Position numbers and translations under genes: made by a program
Notes under the pieces: model-generated
What the model was told of the DNA's origin: nothing
Database searches by the model: none
What the model saw: the letters and a program-made list of their open reading frames with translations, nothing else
In this document: positions 8,918 to 16,930 of the stretch, one piece after another
How the letters are laid out: each line of letters starts with the position of its first letter
Numbering within the stretch: position 1 is the first letter of the stretch
NCBI RefSeq assembly: GCF_026967935.1
Contig: NZ_JAPVBL010000005.1
Span: forward strand, 382,994-446,993
Source: Modestobacter sp. VKM Ac-2982
GTDB taxonomy: Bacteria; Actinomycetota; Actinomycetes; Mycobacteriales; Geodermatophilaceae
Direction: 5' to 3'
Length of the DNA: 64,000 nt

Positions 8918-9613
8918 TCAGACGTCGGTGATGCGGACGCCGGCGTGGGCCTTGTAGCGGCGGTTGACCGACACCAGGTTGATCGTCAGCGCCTCGACCT
9001 GGCGGGCGTTGCGCAGCCGGCCGGCGTAGACCCCGCGCATGCCGGGCAGCCGCCCGGCGAGGGCCTGCACCAGGTCGGTGGCCTCCCGCACGTCACCGAC
9101 CACCATCACGTCGCCCTCGAGCGTCGGCTGGGAGAGGTCCTCCAGCGTGACGGCGGAGAGGTGGTGGAAGGCGCCCACGACGGAGCTGTCCGGCAGCAGG
9201 GCGGCGGCCTGCTGGCACACACTGCCCTCGGCGACGTCCAGCACGTAGGCGCCGAGCTCGTCCCAGCCCATCGGGACGACGCAGTCGATGACGACCTTGC
9301 CGGCCAGCGGGGTCGCCAGCTCGGCGAGGGTGTCGGCGTGCCCGGCGTACGGGACCGCGACGATCACCAGGTCCGCCGCCCCCGCGACGTCGGCGTTGGA
9401 GCCGCCGCGGACCGACACCCCGACGCCACCGGCGGCCGCATCGGCCCGGGTGGCCACCTCGCCGGCGACCTCCTCCGCGCGCTCGGCGTCCCGGGAACCC
9501 AGCAGCACACGCTGCCCGGCCGCGGCCAACCGCACCGCCAGACCCCGGCCCTGCGGCCCGGTGCCTCCGATCACGCCGACGACGAGGTCCTCCATCGCGC
9601 GTCCGTCCGTCAC
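8918..9613 (-). CDS. NADPH-dependent F420 reductase (NpdG-like)
   Basis: 231 aa. Enzymes of this family move hydride between NADPH and the deazaflavin coenzyme F420. The N-terminal Rossmann motif GVIGGTGPQGRG is followed by a GSRD dinucleotide-selecting loop. The central CVVPMGWD and the segment SVVGAFHHLSAVTL match the F420-binding half of the family. The GTG at 9613 is supported by an AGGAGGAG ribosome-binding site; M7 at 9595 is an alternative. It looks monocistronic and no F420-dependent oxidoreductase is adjacent. Assignment is by family motifs; a related NADP-oxidoreductase cannot be excluded. Confidence 0.8.
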   Translation of the reverse strand: MTDGRAMEDLVVGVIGGTGPQGRGLAVRLAAAGQRVLLGSRDAERAEEVAGEVATRADAAAGGVGVSVRGGSNADVAGAADLVIVAVPYAGHADTLAELATPLAGKVVIDCVVPMGWDELGAYVLDVAEGSVCQQAAALLPDSSVVGAFHHLSAVTLEDLSQPTLEGDVMVVGDVREATDLVQALAGRLPGMRGVYAGRLRNARQVEALTINLVSVNRRYKAHAGVRITDV

Positions 9614-9698
9614 GGCTCCTCCTGTCCTGTGGGCGCCCTTCCGGACGCACCTGCCGATGATCATGCCCCGAGCGGCCGCGGACGGCCGAGCGGGTGGG

Positions 9699-9887
9699 CT
9701 ACTCCCGGCCCTCTTCCCAGGCGCGGTCGGCGGCATCGGCCGCCTCGTTGCGTTCGGCGACCTTCTCCAGCGCGTCCTCGGCCTCCGCGCGGGTCTCGTA
9801 CGGACCCAGGCGGTGCCGCTCGGCACAGCCGTCCCGCGTCTCGACGGCGTGGTGCTTCAGGCAGTAGAACCACGGTCCCTGCGCCAT
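9699..9887 (-). CDS. Small conserved SPOR-like protein
   Basis: 62 aa, starting at ATG 9887 behind a GAGGAG ribosome-binding site. The sequence WFYCLKHHAVE...CAERHRLGPYETRAEAEDAL has the aromatic start and the LGPY-x-TRAEAE helix typical of a small family found widely in actinobacteria and often labelled SPOR domain. Two conserved Cys (in YCLKHH and GCAER) could bind metal. The C-terminal 25 residues form a charged helix. Its cellular role is not known. Confidence 0.7.
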   Translation of the reverse strand: MAQGPWFYCLKHHAVETRDGCAERHRLGPYETRAEAEDALEKVAERNEAADAADRAWEEGRE

Positions 9888-10064
9888 CGCCAGCTCCTCT
9901 CGTGGTCGTCCAGCGGTGGTCCTCCAGCCGCTGGTGTCCAGCTCAGGTGCCCAGCCTCGCACCCGACGGTCGACCCCGCCGCCGACCGACGGTTGCCCCC
10001 GACAACAGAACGGGTTCCGGAAATGGCGCGCTCCACCCGGTTCTGCTGAGCGCGCTGCTGCGGC

Positions 10065-11240
10065 ATGCTGCTGGCCATGGCGGGGGCCCACACGCCCGGT
10101 ACGCGCCGCGGCGGGGAGCCCACCCGCCCGGTGCGCGATCCACTGCGCACGGGGTGGGGTCCGGAGAACGCCCTGGTGGCCTGGGCCCTGGCGGCGCTGC
10201 TCGGGGTGCTCACGGTCCTGGGCTCGATCAACCTCTTCGTCGACGGCGCGGTGCGGGACGGCGCCAGCCGCCCCGTCTACGCCGTCACGCTGGGCGCCTG
10301 CCTGTTGATCGCCGCCTGGCTGGGCGTGCGTCGACGGGTCGGCGAGGCGGTGACCGTCGCCCTCGTGCTGTTCGGGGACCTGGTCTACGTGGTGCTCGCC
10401 TGGGCGACCGGCGACCCGCTGCGCTACGCCCCTCCCCTGATGCTGCTGTTCACCTGTCTGGTCGCCGCCTGGTTCCTGGGTGTCCGGGCGCTGGCGGTGC
10501 ACATGGTGGCCGTGGTCGTGGCCTGCTGGACGGCCCTGGCCGACAGCTATCCGGGCACCGCTGCGCTCCTCGTGGCCGTGGCCGCCAGCGCCGGCCTGCT
10601 CAACGCCGCCACGGTCGGGGTCTTCGTGCTGCGCCGCCGGGTGGAGCGGCTGCTGGCGGCCACCCAGGCGCTCTCCTCCACCGACCCGCTGACCGGCCTG
10701 GCGAACCGGCGGTCGCTGGTCGAGCAGGCGCCGCGGATCTGGCGGCAGGCCCGGCGCGACGGCCAGCGGGTGGCGGCGCTGGTGCTGGACCTGGACCACT
10801 TCAAGCGGCTCAACGACACCTACGGCCACGCGGTGGGGGACGCCGTGCTCCGTGCGGTGTCCCGCGCGCTGGCCGCCAGCGTGCGCCCCGCGGACGTGCT
10901 GGCGCGCACCGGCGGGGAGGAGCTCGTCGTCCTGGGGCTGGTGTCCGACCCCGACGAGGCCTGGCGGCTGGCGCAGCGGCTCCGGCTGGCCGTCGTGGAC
11001 AGCGGACGCGCGCAGCAGCGGGCGGTGACCGCCTCGATCGGGGTCGCGCTGGCGGGGCCGGTCGACGGCGAGGACCCCAGCGATGCGCTGTGGCGGCTGG
11101 TCGACCGGGCCGACGCGGCCATGTACGAGGCCAAGCAGGGCGGGCGGGACCGGGTGGTCGTGGCCGGCAGCACCCTCGGCCGGCACCCCCAGGTGACCGG
11201 AGGCTCGCGGCGGAGCCCGGCCGGCGGCGCGACGGCCTGA
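10065..11240 (+). CDS. Membrane-bound diguanylate cyclase (GGDEF domain)
   Basis: 391 aa (M5 at 10077 is an alternative start). Residues about 35-190 form six hydrophobic segments without a recognisable sensor fold. A GGDEF domain follows from about 200 to 370. The active-site signature is GGEEL (283-287), an accepted active variant. The product-inhibition I-site RPAD (274-277) lies exactly five residues ahead, so feedback by c-di-GMP is expected. SSTDPLTGLANRR and DLDHFKRLND are typical. It would raise c-di-GMP, a plausible input to the MshEN domain of PilB encoded at 38.2-39.9 kb. It is transcribed alone. Confidence 0.9.
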   Translation: MLLAMAGAHTPGTRRGGEPTRPVRDPLRTGWGPENALVAWALAALLGVLTVLGSINLFVDGAVRDGASRPVYAVTLGACLLIAAWLGVRRRVGEAVTVALVLFGDLVYVVLAWATGDPLRYAPPLMLLFTCLVAAWFLGVRALAVHMVAVVVACWTALADSYPGTAALLVAVAASAGLLNAATVGVFVLRRRVERLLAATQALSSTDPLTGLANRRSLVEQAPRIWRQARRDGQRVAALVLDLDHFKRLNDTYGHAVGDAVLRAVSRALAASVRPADVLARTGGEELVVLGLVSDPDEAWRLAQRLRLAVVDSGRAQQRAVTASIGVALAGPVDGEDPSDALWRLVDRADAAMYEAKQGGRDRVVVAGSTLGRHPQVTGGSRRSPAGGATA

Positions 11241-11301
11241 CCCGGACGGGCACCGCCGCCGTCCCCGGGCGGTCCGGACGGCGGTCTGCTTTCCTCCCTG
11301 C

Positions 11302-12624
11302 ATGACCGCGACCGCCGACCGGGTGGCCCCTGACCCCACCCGCACCGTGCCGCTGCCCCTGCGCGAGCAGGCCGACGTCCGGGACCGCTGGCTGACCCAG
11401 CGCCTGCTCGACGTGCTGCCCGGGCTGATGGACCGCGCGGAGATCGACCTGTGGGTGGTCGTCGGCCGCGAGTACAACGAGGACCCGGTGCTGCCGACGC
11501 TGCTGCCGGCGACCTGGCTGTCGGCCCGGCGGCGGACCATCCTGCTGTTCCACCGCAGCGACGACGGCGTCACGGCCGCGGCGGTCTCCCGGTACCCGGT
11601 CGGTCAGTTCCTCGGCTCCTGGGACGCCGACGAGCAGCCCGGGCTGACGGCGGAGGAGTCGCAGTGGTCCGCCGTCCGCCGCTTCGTCGACCAGGCCGCG
11701 CCGCGCAGGATCGGGGTCGACGTCTCGGCCACCTTCGCCCACGCCGACGGCCTGGCGCACACCGAGCACGACCTGCTGGTGCGGGCACTCGGCCCGCACG
11801 CGGAGAAGCTGGTGTCGGCCGAGCAGCTCGCGGTCGGCTGGCTGGAGACCCGGCTGCCGGAGGAGATCGCCGCACTGCACGCCCTGAACCGGCTGGCCCA
11901 CGAGGTCATCGCCGAGGCGTTCTCCCCGGCCGTGGTCACCGTGGGTGAGACGACGGCGCTCGACGTCGCCTGGTGGATCCGGCAGCGCTTCGCCGACCTC
12001 GGGGTGGACGCCTGGTTCCAGCCGACGGTGGGGCTGCAGCGGGCCGGCACGCCGCTCACCGACGAGCGCGGCACCGTGCTGCCCGGCGTCCCCTACGACG
12101 CGGTCATCGAGCCCGGTGACCTGGTGCACTGCGACGTCGGGCTCTCCAGCCTGGGCCTGATGACCGACACCCAGCGCAACGCCTACGTGCTCCGCCCCGG
12201 GGAGCACGCCGCCCCCGCCGGGCTGGTCGCGGCGCTGGGCGTCGGCAACCGGATGCAGGACCTGACGACCGCCGCACTCCAGCCGGGCCGGACCGGCGAC
12301 GAGGTGCTCGCCGCCGCCCGCGCCGCCGCGGCTGCGGCGGGCATCGACGGCGACGTCTACTCCCACCCGGTCGGGGTGCACGGCCACGGGGCCGGCCCGG
12401 CGATCGGGATGTGGGACCAGCAGCACGGCGTCCCCGGCGCCGGCTCGGCGCCGGTGCACCCGGACACCGTCTACGCCCTCGAGCTGTGCGTGCGGGTGCC
12501 GGTCGCGGAGTGGGGCGGTCAGCTGGTCCGGATGGCGCTGGAGCAGGGGATCGCGCTCACCGCTGCCGGGGTGGAGTACCTGGACGAGCGGCAGACGGAG
12601 CTGATCCTGATCCCGCCGGCCTGA
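11302..12624 (+). CDS. M24-family metallopeptidase (Xaa-Pro aminopeptidase-like)
   Basis: 440 aa. N-terminal creatinase-like domain (to about residue 190) and C-terminal pita-bread M24 domain. Candidate metal ligands are visible in order: Asp in HCDVGL, Asp in MTDTQRN, His in GVHGHGAGPAIG and Glu in YALELCV; the last ligand is probably Glu in ALEQG. The protein lacks a signal peptide and should be cytosolic. It probably cleaves N-terminal residues next to proline or an amide-like substrate; specificity is not predictable. The last 68 bp overlap the convergent K+ channel gene. Confidence 0.87.
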   Translation: MTATADRVAPDPTRTVPLPLREQADVRDRWLTQRLLDVLPGLMDRAEIDLWVVVGREYNEDPVLPTLLPATWLSARRRTILLFHRSDDGVTAAAVSRYPVGQFLGSWDADEQPGLTAEESQWSAVRRFVDQAAPRRIGVDVSATFAHADGLAHTEHDLLVRALGPHAEKLVSAEQLAVGWLETRLPEEIAALHALNRLAHEVIAEAFSPAVVTVGETTALDVAWWIRQRFADLGVDAWFQPTVGLQRAGTPLTDERGTVLPGVPYDAVIEPGDLVHCDVGLSSLGLMTDTQRNAYVLRPGEHAAPAGLVAALGVGNRMQDLTTAALQPGRTGDEVLAAARAAAAAAGIDGDVYSHPVGVHGHGAGPAIGMWDQQHGVPGAGSAPVHPDTVYALELCVRVPVAEWGGQLVRMALEQGIALTAAGVEYLDERQTELILIPPA

Positions 12625-13366
12625 GCTCCCCGGCCGGCTGCCCGGCCAGGTCCGCGCGCAGCCGGCGGACCTCCTCGGTCAGGTCGGCCAGCTGCGCACG
12701 CAGGACGGCGTCGTCCGCCTCGTCCTGGGCCTGGGCCGCGTCGGCGACCCGGCCGACGAACCAGGAGGCCACCGCCGCGGTCACCACCCCGAGCAGGGCG
12801 ATGCCGCCGATCATCAGCAGGGCCGCCACCAGCCGCCCCTCTCCGGTGACCGGGTACTCGTCGCCGTAGCCGACGGTGGTGATCGTGGTGAGCCCCCACC
12901 AGACGGCGTCCCCGTAGTCGGTGATGACGGCGTCGGGGGCGTCCCGCTCGGCGTCGTACACGGCCAGTGAGGCCATGAAGACGACGAGGGCCGAGATCGA
13001 GGTGACGTAGTAGGCGACCCGGCCGTGCAGCGAGACGGTGAGCCGGCGGTCGAGCACCCGGGCGACCCGGACCAGGCTGATGATCCGCAGTGGGCGCAGC
13101 AGGGGCAGCAGCACGGCCAGACCGTCGATCCAGTTCCGCCGGACGAAGTGCCACCGGCGCTCGGCCAGCACCAGCCGGACGACGTAGTCGGCCAGGAACA
13201 CCGGCCAGACCGCGACGGTCACCACCAGCAGCGCCGTCCGCACCCACCCGGGGACGTCCGGTTGCAGCACCCGCCAGGCGTAGGCGATGACGAACAGCAC
13301 CGCGATGACGATCAGCGGCCACTGACTGGCCCGCTCGTAGCGGGCCCTGATGTCCTCCCTCTGCAC
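12557..13366 (-). CDS. Voltage-gated-type potassium channel
   Basis: 269 aa. The selectivity filter TTVGYGD (163-169) is intact. Several hydrophobic helices precede it, and the segment RPLRIISLVRVARVLDRR (about 91-108) has regularly spaced Arg residues like an S4 voltage sensor. After the pore and inner helix comes a coiled-coil tail (about 210-250: DEADDAVLRAQLADLTEEVRRL) likely to mediate tetramer assembly. No RCK domain is present. The 3' end overlaps the M24 peptidase gene on the other strand by 68 bp, which is long for convergent genes. Confidence 0.9.
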   Translation of the reverse strand: MQREDIRARYERASQWPLIVIAVLFVIAYAWRVLQPDVPGWVRTALLVVTVAVWPVFLADYVVRLVLAERRWHFVRRNWIDGLAVLLPLLRPLRIISLVRVARVLDRRLTVSLHGRVAYYVTSISALVVFMASLAVYDAERDAPDAVITDYGDAVWWGLTTITTVGYGDEYPVTGEGRLVAALLMIGGIALLGVVTAAVASWFVGRVADAAQAQDEADDAVLRAQLADLTEEVRRLRADLAGQPAGELRPAGSGSAPSAARPGTPPRQR

Positions 13367-13384
13367 CCGGTCAGTCTCGCCGGG

Positions 13385-13807
13385 TCACTTCTCGCGCGCC
13401 TCGGCGGTCTTCTGGTCGTTGGCCTCCTGGATGGCGTCGACGAGTTCGTCCTTGTCCATCTTCGACCGGCCCTCCACGTCCAGCTCCTTGGCGACGTCGT
13501 AGAGGTGGGACTTCGAGGCGTTCGCGTCCACGCCGCCCTTGGTCTCCCGGTCAGTGTCCCGGCCGCCCTCCGCCTGGGGGTCACTCGGCCCCTTGTGGTC
13601 CTTGGGCTCCCAGTGGTCGCCCACCTTCTCGTGCGTGTGCTTCACCGCGCTCCAGGCCACCTGGTTGGCGCGCTGCGCGTCGTCGTACTCCTCGGCGGCG
13701 GAGTCGTGCGCCTTGGCGAAGGTCCGCTGCGCCTTCTCGTCCGAGCGCTGCAGGGTGCTGGGGATCTCGCTCTGCTTCGCGTCGCCGCTCTTCGTGGTCT
13801 TCGGCAC
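13385..13807 (-). CDS. ChaB-domain protein with C-terminal Rho_N-like domain
   Basis: 140 aa from a GTG with a CGAGGAGAAC ribosome-binding site. Residues 1-65 match the ChaB family: PSTLQRSDEKAQRTFAKAHDSA...EEYDDAQRANQVAWSAVK. A charged linker follows, then residues about 105-137 (SKSHLYDVAKELDVEGRSKMDKDELVDAI) form a Rho N-terminal/SAP-like helix-hairpin. ChaB was named for cation transport regulation in E. coli, but that role is poorly supported; the Rho_N part suggests nucleic-acid binding. It lies next to a K+ channel gene and close to other small stress-type proteins. Confidence 0.82.
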   Translation of the reverse strand: MPKTTKSGDAKQSEIPSTLQRSDEKAQRTFAKAHDSAAEEYDDAQRANQVAWSAVKHTHEKVGDHWEPKDHKGPSDPQAEGGRDTDRETKGGVDANASKSHLYDVAKELDVEGRSKMDKDELVDAIQEANDQKTAEAREK

Positions 13808-13851
13808 GGCCGTTCTCCTCGGTCGTCGGGACGGTTGACCTCGGACGGCTA

Positions 13852-13892
13852 CCCGGTGGGGAGCCCGGCCAGTCACCGGGCTCCCCACTGGG
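13852..13892 (-). terminator. Terminator of the GH10 xylanase gene
   Basis: A 17-bp stem (13852-13868 with 13876-13892, one G-T wobble) around a 7-nt loop, 18 bp after the xylanase stop codon and before the ChaB gene. Core pairing is GTGGGGAGCCCGG with CCGGGCTCCCCAC. Confidence 0.75.
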
Positions 13893-13910
13893 TTCAGGCG
13901 GTCCCGGCCG

Positions 13911-15095
13911 TCACCGGATGCCCAGCCAGCGGGCCTTGGCGAGGGTCACGGCGAGCGCCCAGTAGGCGGGCTTGCGGGTGTAGTCCTCGAACATCACGTT
14001 GGCCGCGCCGGTGCCCTCGAAGAAGACCGGCACCCACGAGTACTTGTCGTTGAAGCCCCAGATGGTGAAGGAGTTGCAGTCCTCGACGCCGAGGCAGGCC
14101 TCCAGCGCCCAGCGGTACCAGTCGGCCTGCTGGCTCAACTGCTGCCGGGTGGGCCGGCCGTCCTCCGCGAGCGGCATGCGGACGTCGAGCTCGGTGATCG
14201 CCGTCTCCAGGCCGAGGTCGTCGAAGCGCTGGAGGTTCTGCTCCAGCGTCGCCGGGAACGGGTACTCGAAGCTCAGGTGCGCCTGGGTGGCGAAGCCGTG
14301 CAGCGGCACGCCCTGGGCGAGGAGCTCCTGGGACAGGGCGTAGTAGGCGTCGCTCTTCGGCCCGATGTCGTCGACCGCGTAGTCGTTGAGGAACAGCTCC
14401 GCCGTCGGGTCGGCCTCGTGCGCCCAGCGGAAGGCGTCGGCGATGATGCCCGGACCGAGCTCGCTGATCCAGATGTTCTCCGGCCGGAGGGTCGGGTTCG
14501 CCCCGTCGGTGAAGATCTCGTTGGCGACGTCCCACTGCTGGATCTTGCCCGCGTAGCGGCCGACCACGGTCTGGATGTGGTCCTTGAGGATCGCGCGCAG
14601 CTCCTCGGGGGTGAAGTCACCCTCCTGCAGCCACGCCGGGTTCTGGCTGTGCCACAGCAGGGTGTGGCCGCGCACCTCCTGCCCGTGCTCCTCGGCGAAC
14701 TCGACGATCGCGTCCATGGGCTCGAAGTTGTACCGACCCTGCTCCGGGTGGATGAACTCCCACTTCATCTGGTTCTCCGGCGACAGCGAGCTGAACTCGC
14801 GCGCCAGCGCCTCGCGGTACTCCTCGTCGTAGGTGAAGGGGTCGGGGTAGTCCTGCTCGAGGTGGTGCCCGCCCCCGGCGACGGCGGTGCCGATCTCCAG
14901 GTCGCGCGGCGCCACGTCGCGCAGGCCGTGCCGGTCGAGGACCTTGTGGACGCGCTGCTCCACGGCCTGGTCAGGGACTCGGCCGCGTTCCCCGGCCGCT
15001 GCCGGGGCGAGGGTGGCGCCGAGGAGGACGGGCAGCACGCCCACCCCCACCGCGCACCGGACGAACGTTCGGGACAGGGACAGCTGGGAGCCCAT
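13911..15095 (-). CDS. Secreted endo-1,4-beta-xylanase, GH10
   Basis: 394 aa from ATG 15095. Residues 1-35 are a Sec signal peptide ending AAAG. The rest is one GH10 TIM barrel with no carbohydrate-binding module. Catalytic acid/base E193 is in WDVANEIF and nucleophile E302 in ITELDVR. Substrate-site motifs GHTLLWHSQNP and LNDYAV are present. It would cut the xylan backbone outside the cell. Actinobacterial GH10 proteins frequently act on plant debris, which fits a soil lifestyle. The LacI-type gene transcribed divergently is the likely regulator. A terminator follows. Confidence 0.93.
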   Translation of the reverse strand: MGSQLSLSRTFVRCAVGVGVLPVLLGATLAPAAAGERGRVPDQAVEQRVHKVLDRHGLRDVAPRDLEIGTAVAGGGHHLEQDYPDPFTYDEEYREALAREFSSLSPENQMKWEFIHPEQGRYNFEPMDAIVEFAEEHGQEVRGHTLLWHSQNPAWLQEGDFTPEELRAILKDHIQTVVGRYAGKIQQWDVANEIFTDGANPTLRPENIWISELGPGIIADAFRWAHEADPTAELFLNDYAVDDIGPKSDAYYALSQELLAQGVPLHGFATQAHLSFEYPFPATLEQNLQRFDDLGLETAITELDVRMPLAEDGRPTRQQLSQQADWYRWALEACLGVEDCNSFTIWGFNDKYSWVPVFFEGTGAANVMFEDYTRKPAYWALAVTLAKARWLGIR

Positions 15096-15134
15096 GGTGC
15101 AACCTCTCGTCGGCGTCGTCGCCATATCGGGAGT

Positions 15135-15142
15135 TTCCGGAA
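15135..15142. promoter_or_regulatory. Candidate operator (TTCCGGAA) upstream of the xylanase gene
   Basis: The 171-bp intergenic region between the divergent xylanase and LacI genes contains a perfect 8-bp palindrome at 15135-15142. A second, 14-bp palindrome with one mismatched pair (TCGGTGATCTCCGA) lies at 15201-15214, about 50 bp before the LacI start. Either could be the LacI-family operator; support is context only. Confidence 0.3.
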
Positions 15143-15266
15143 GTGCTGCGCGGCACGTTACGAACGAAGGGGTGCCGTGACAACAGGTCCTCGGCGTGTC
15201 TCGGTGATCTCCGATGGGCGCGCCGCAGCGCCGTAGGGTGAGTCCTCCGACGACGAGGAGGGACAC

Positions 15267-16286
15267 GTGTCCGAGACCCGCACGGTCACCATCGCGGCCA
15301 TCGCGGCCGAGGCGGGGGTGTCGGTGCCGACGGTGTCACGCGTCCTCAACGGCCGGTCCGACGTCGCACCGCACACCCGGGAACGGGTCGAGCGGCTGCT
15401 GCGCGACCACGGCTACCGGCGTCGCGGGGGCCGGCCCACCGCCGCTGCCCGGCTGATCGACCTGGTCTTCAACGACCTCGACAGCCCGTGGGCCGTGGAG
15501 ATCATCCGCGGCGTCGAGGACGCCGCCCACGCCGAGGGCGTGGGCACCGTCGTCACCGCGATCCACCGGCGGGCCAGCGACACCCGCTCGTGGCTGGACA
15601 ACCTCGCCGGGCGCAACAGCGACGGCGCGATCCTGGTGACCAGCGACGTCGACCCGGCGCTGCACGCCGAGCTGCGCCGGCTGCACGTCCCGGCCGTGGT
15701 GATCGACCCTGCCGGGGTCCCCGAACTGGACGTGCCGACGATCGGTGCCACCAACTGGGCCGGCGGGCTGACCGCCACGGAGCACCTGATCGGGCTGGGT
15801 CACCGCCGGATCGGGGTCGTGACCGGCACGCCCACCCTGCTGTGCAGCCGGGCTCGCCAGGACGGGCACCGGGCCGCACTGGAGGCCGCCGGGCTCACCG
15901 TCGACCCCGACCTGCAGATCGCCGGGGACTTCAGCCACGAGGCCGGCTTCCGGGCGGCCACGGAGCTGCTGCAGTTGCCCGAGCCGCCGACCGCCGTCGT
16001 GGCCGCCAACGACCAGATGGCCTTCGGGGTGTTCGAGGCCGTCCGCCGGGCCGGTCTGCGGGTGCCCGAGGACGTCAGCGTGATCGGCTTCGACGACCTG
16101 CCGGGCGCCCAGTGGTCCTCACCGCCGCTGACCACCGTGCACCAGCCGCTGTCGGAGATGGGGTCGCTCGCGGCCCGCACCGTGCTGCGTCTGGTGCGGG
16201 GCGAGCGCCTGGAGACCCCGCGGCTGGAGCTGTCCACCCGGCTCGTCGTCCGGGAGAGCACGGCGCCGCCCCGCCCCCGGGGCTGA
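15267..16286 (+). CDS. LacI-family transcriptional regulator
   Basis: 339 aa, GTG start behind a GAGGAGGG ribosome-binding site. N-terminal LacI helix-turn-helix (VTIAAIAAEAGVSVPTVSRV, about residues 7-26) and hinge helix, then a periplasmic-binding-protein-like sugar sensor (about 60-335) with the typical VIGFDDLPGA segment. Divergent orientation with the GH10 gene suggests that it represses xylanase until a xylo-oligosaccharide binds. That target is inference. Confidence 0.92.
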   Translation: MSETRTVTIAAIAAEAGVSVPTVSRVLNGRSDVAPHTRERVERLLRDHGYRRRGGRPTAAARLIDLVFNDLDSPWAVEIIRGVEDAAHAEGVGTVVTAIHRRASDTRSWLDNLAGRNSDGAILVTSDVDPALHAELRRLHVPAVVIDPAGVPELDVPTIGATNWAGGLTATEHLIGLGHRRIGVVTGTPTLLCSRARQDGHRAALEAAGLTVDPDLQIAGDFSHEAGFRAATELLQLPEPPTAVVAANDQMAFGVFEAVRRAGLRVPEDVSVIGFDDLPGAQWSSPPLTTVHQPLSEMGSLAARTVLRLVRGERLETPRLELSTRLVVRESTAPPRPRG

Positions 16287-16298
16287 GCGGCGCAGAGC

Positions 16299-16550
16299 TC
16301 AGGGGAGGTCGGCGGTCTCCGCGGACTGCCGGTGCCCACCCTGGGCGTCGTCGGGATCGGCGTTGATCGTGCGCTCCTCGGACTCGGCGAGGATGACCGC
16401 GGCCTGCACCTCGGGGTCCAGGCCCTCGTTCGTGGGGTCGGTGTCGCCCTCGACGGACTGCTCCTCGGGCAGCAGCCGCGCCCGCGACTCGACGTTCTGC
16501 TCGGTGACGTTGGCGATCGCCTCGGGGGACGGGTCCTTCATGGAGGGCAT
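16299..16550 (-). CDS. Small acidic protein of unknown function
   Basis: 83 aa (M4 at 16541 is an alternative start). Strongly acidic, with repeated Glu/Asp and no hydrophobic core, so probably disordered. The block DPEVQAAVILAESEERTINAD looks helical. I do not recognise a family. The gene is convergent with the LacI gene, 12 bp apart, and belongs to a run of small soluble proteins (16.3-18.6 kb). Confidence 0.55.
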   Translation of the reverse strand: MPSMKDPSPEAIANVTEQNVESRARLLPEEQSVEGDTDPTNEGLDPEVQAAVILAESEERTINADPDDAQGGHRQSAETADLP

Positions 16551-16614
16551 GGAACTCCCCTACCCACGTCCCCCGAGGCAATGCCTCGAGATCGAGAGCA
16601 GCGGTGCCTCGTGA

Positions 16615-16872
16615 TCAGAAGCGCTGCTGCTCGGTGTGGATCCCCAGGGCCTCGGCGACCTCTTGCACGTTGGTGAACTCCGTGCCGCTCGGCAACCGGT
16701 TCAGCGAGGCGAGCACACGGTCGGGAGCGTGGGACTCCTGCGCCTTGGCCACCAGGGTGTCCTTGTCGGCCGGCCAGACCTCCTTGCCGAGCGCCTCGGC
16801 GAGCGCGGCTCGCTGCTCGACGTCGGCCGGCTCCGTGCCGGGTGCGGTGGCGGGCTGGTGGGGATCGGTCAT
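16615..16872 (-). CDS. DUF2795-type small protein
   Basis: 85 aa from ATG 16872. The C-terminal part (LASLNRLPSGTEFTNVQEVAEALG) has the helix-loop pattern of DUF2795, a small actinobacterial domain whose members run roughly 60-130 aa and usually end in a similar LP-x-x-x-x-x-x-DV motif. The N-terminal half is polar. Function unknown. It lies 58 bp downstream of the baeRF2 gene in the same direction and may be cotranscribed. Confidence 0.65.
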   Translation of the reverse strand: MTDPHQPATAPGTEPADVEQRAALAEALGKEVWPADKDTLVAKAQESHAPDRVLASLNRLPSGTEFTNVQEVAEALGIHTEQQRF

Positions 16873-16930
16873 GCGGGTCCTCCTCGTGTCGATCGGCCGT
16901 GGACCGGCCGGTGTGTGGGTGGTCCGGGGG

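Noticed and set aside
15061-15072. CGAACGTTCG palindrome as a LexA box
   Set aside because: It lies inside the xylanase signal-peptide codons and lacks the GAAC-N4-GTTC spacing of actinobacterial SOS boxes.
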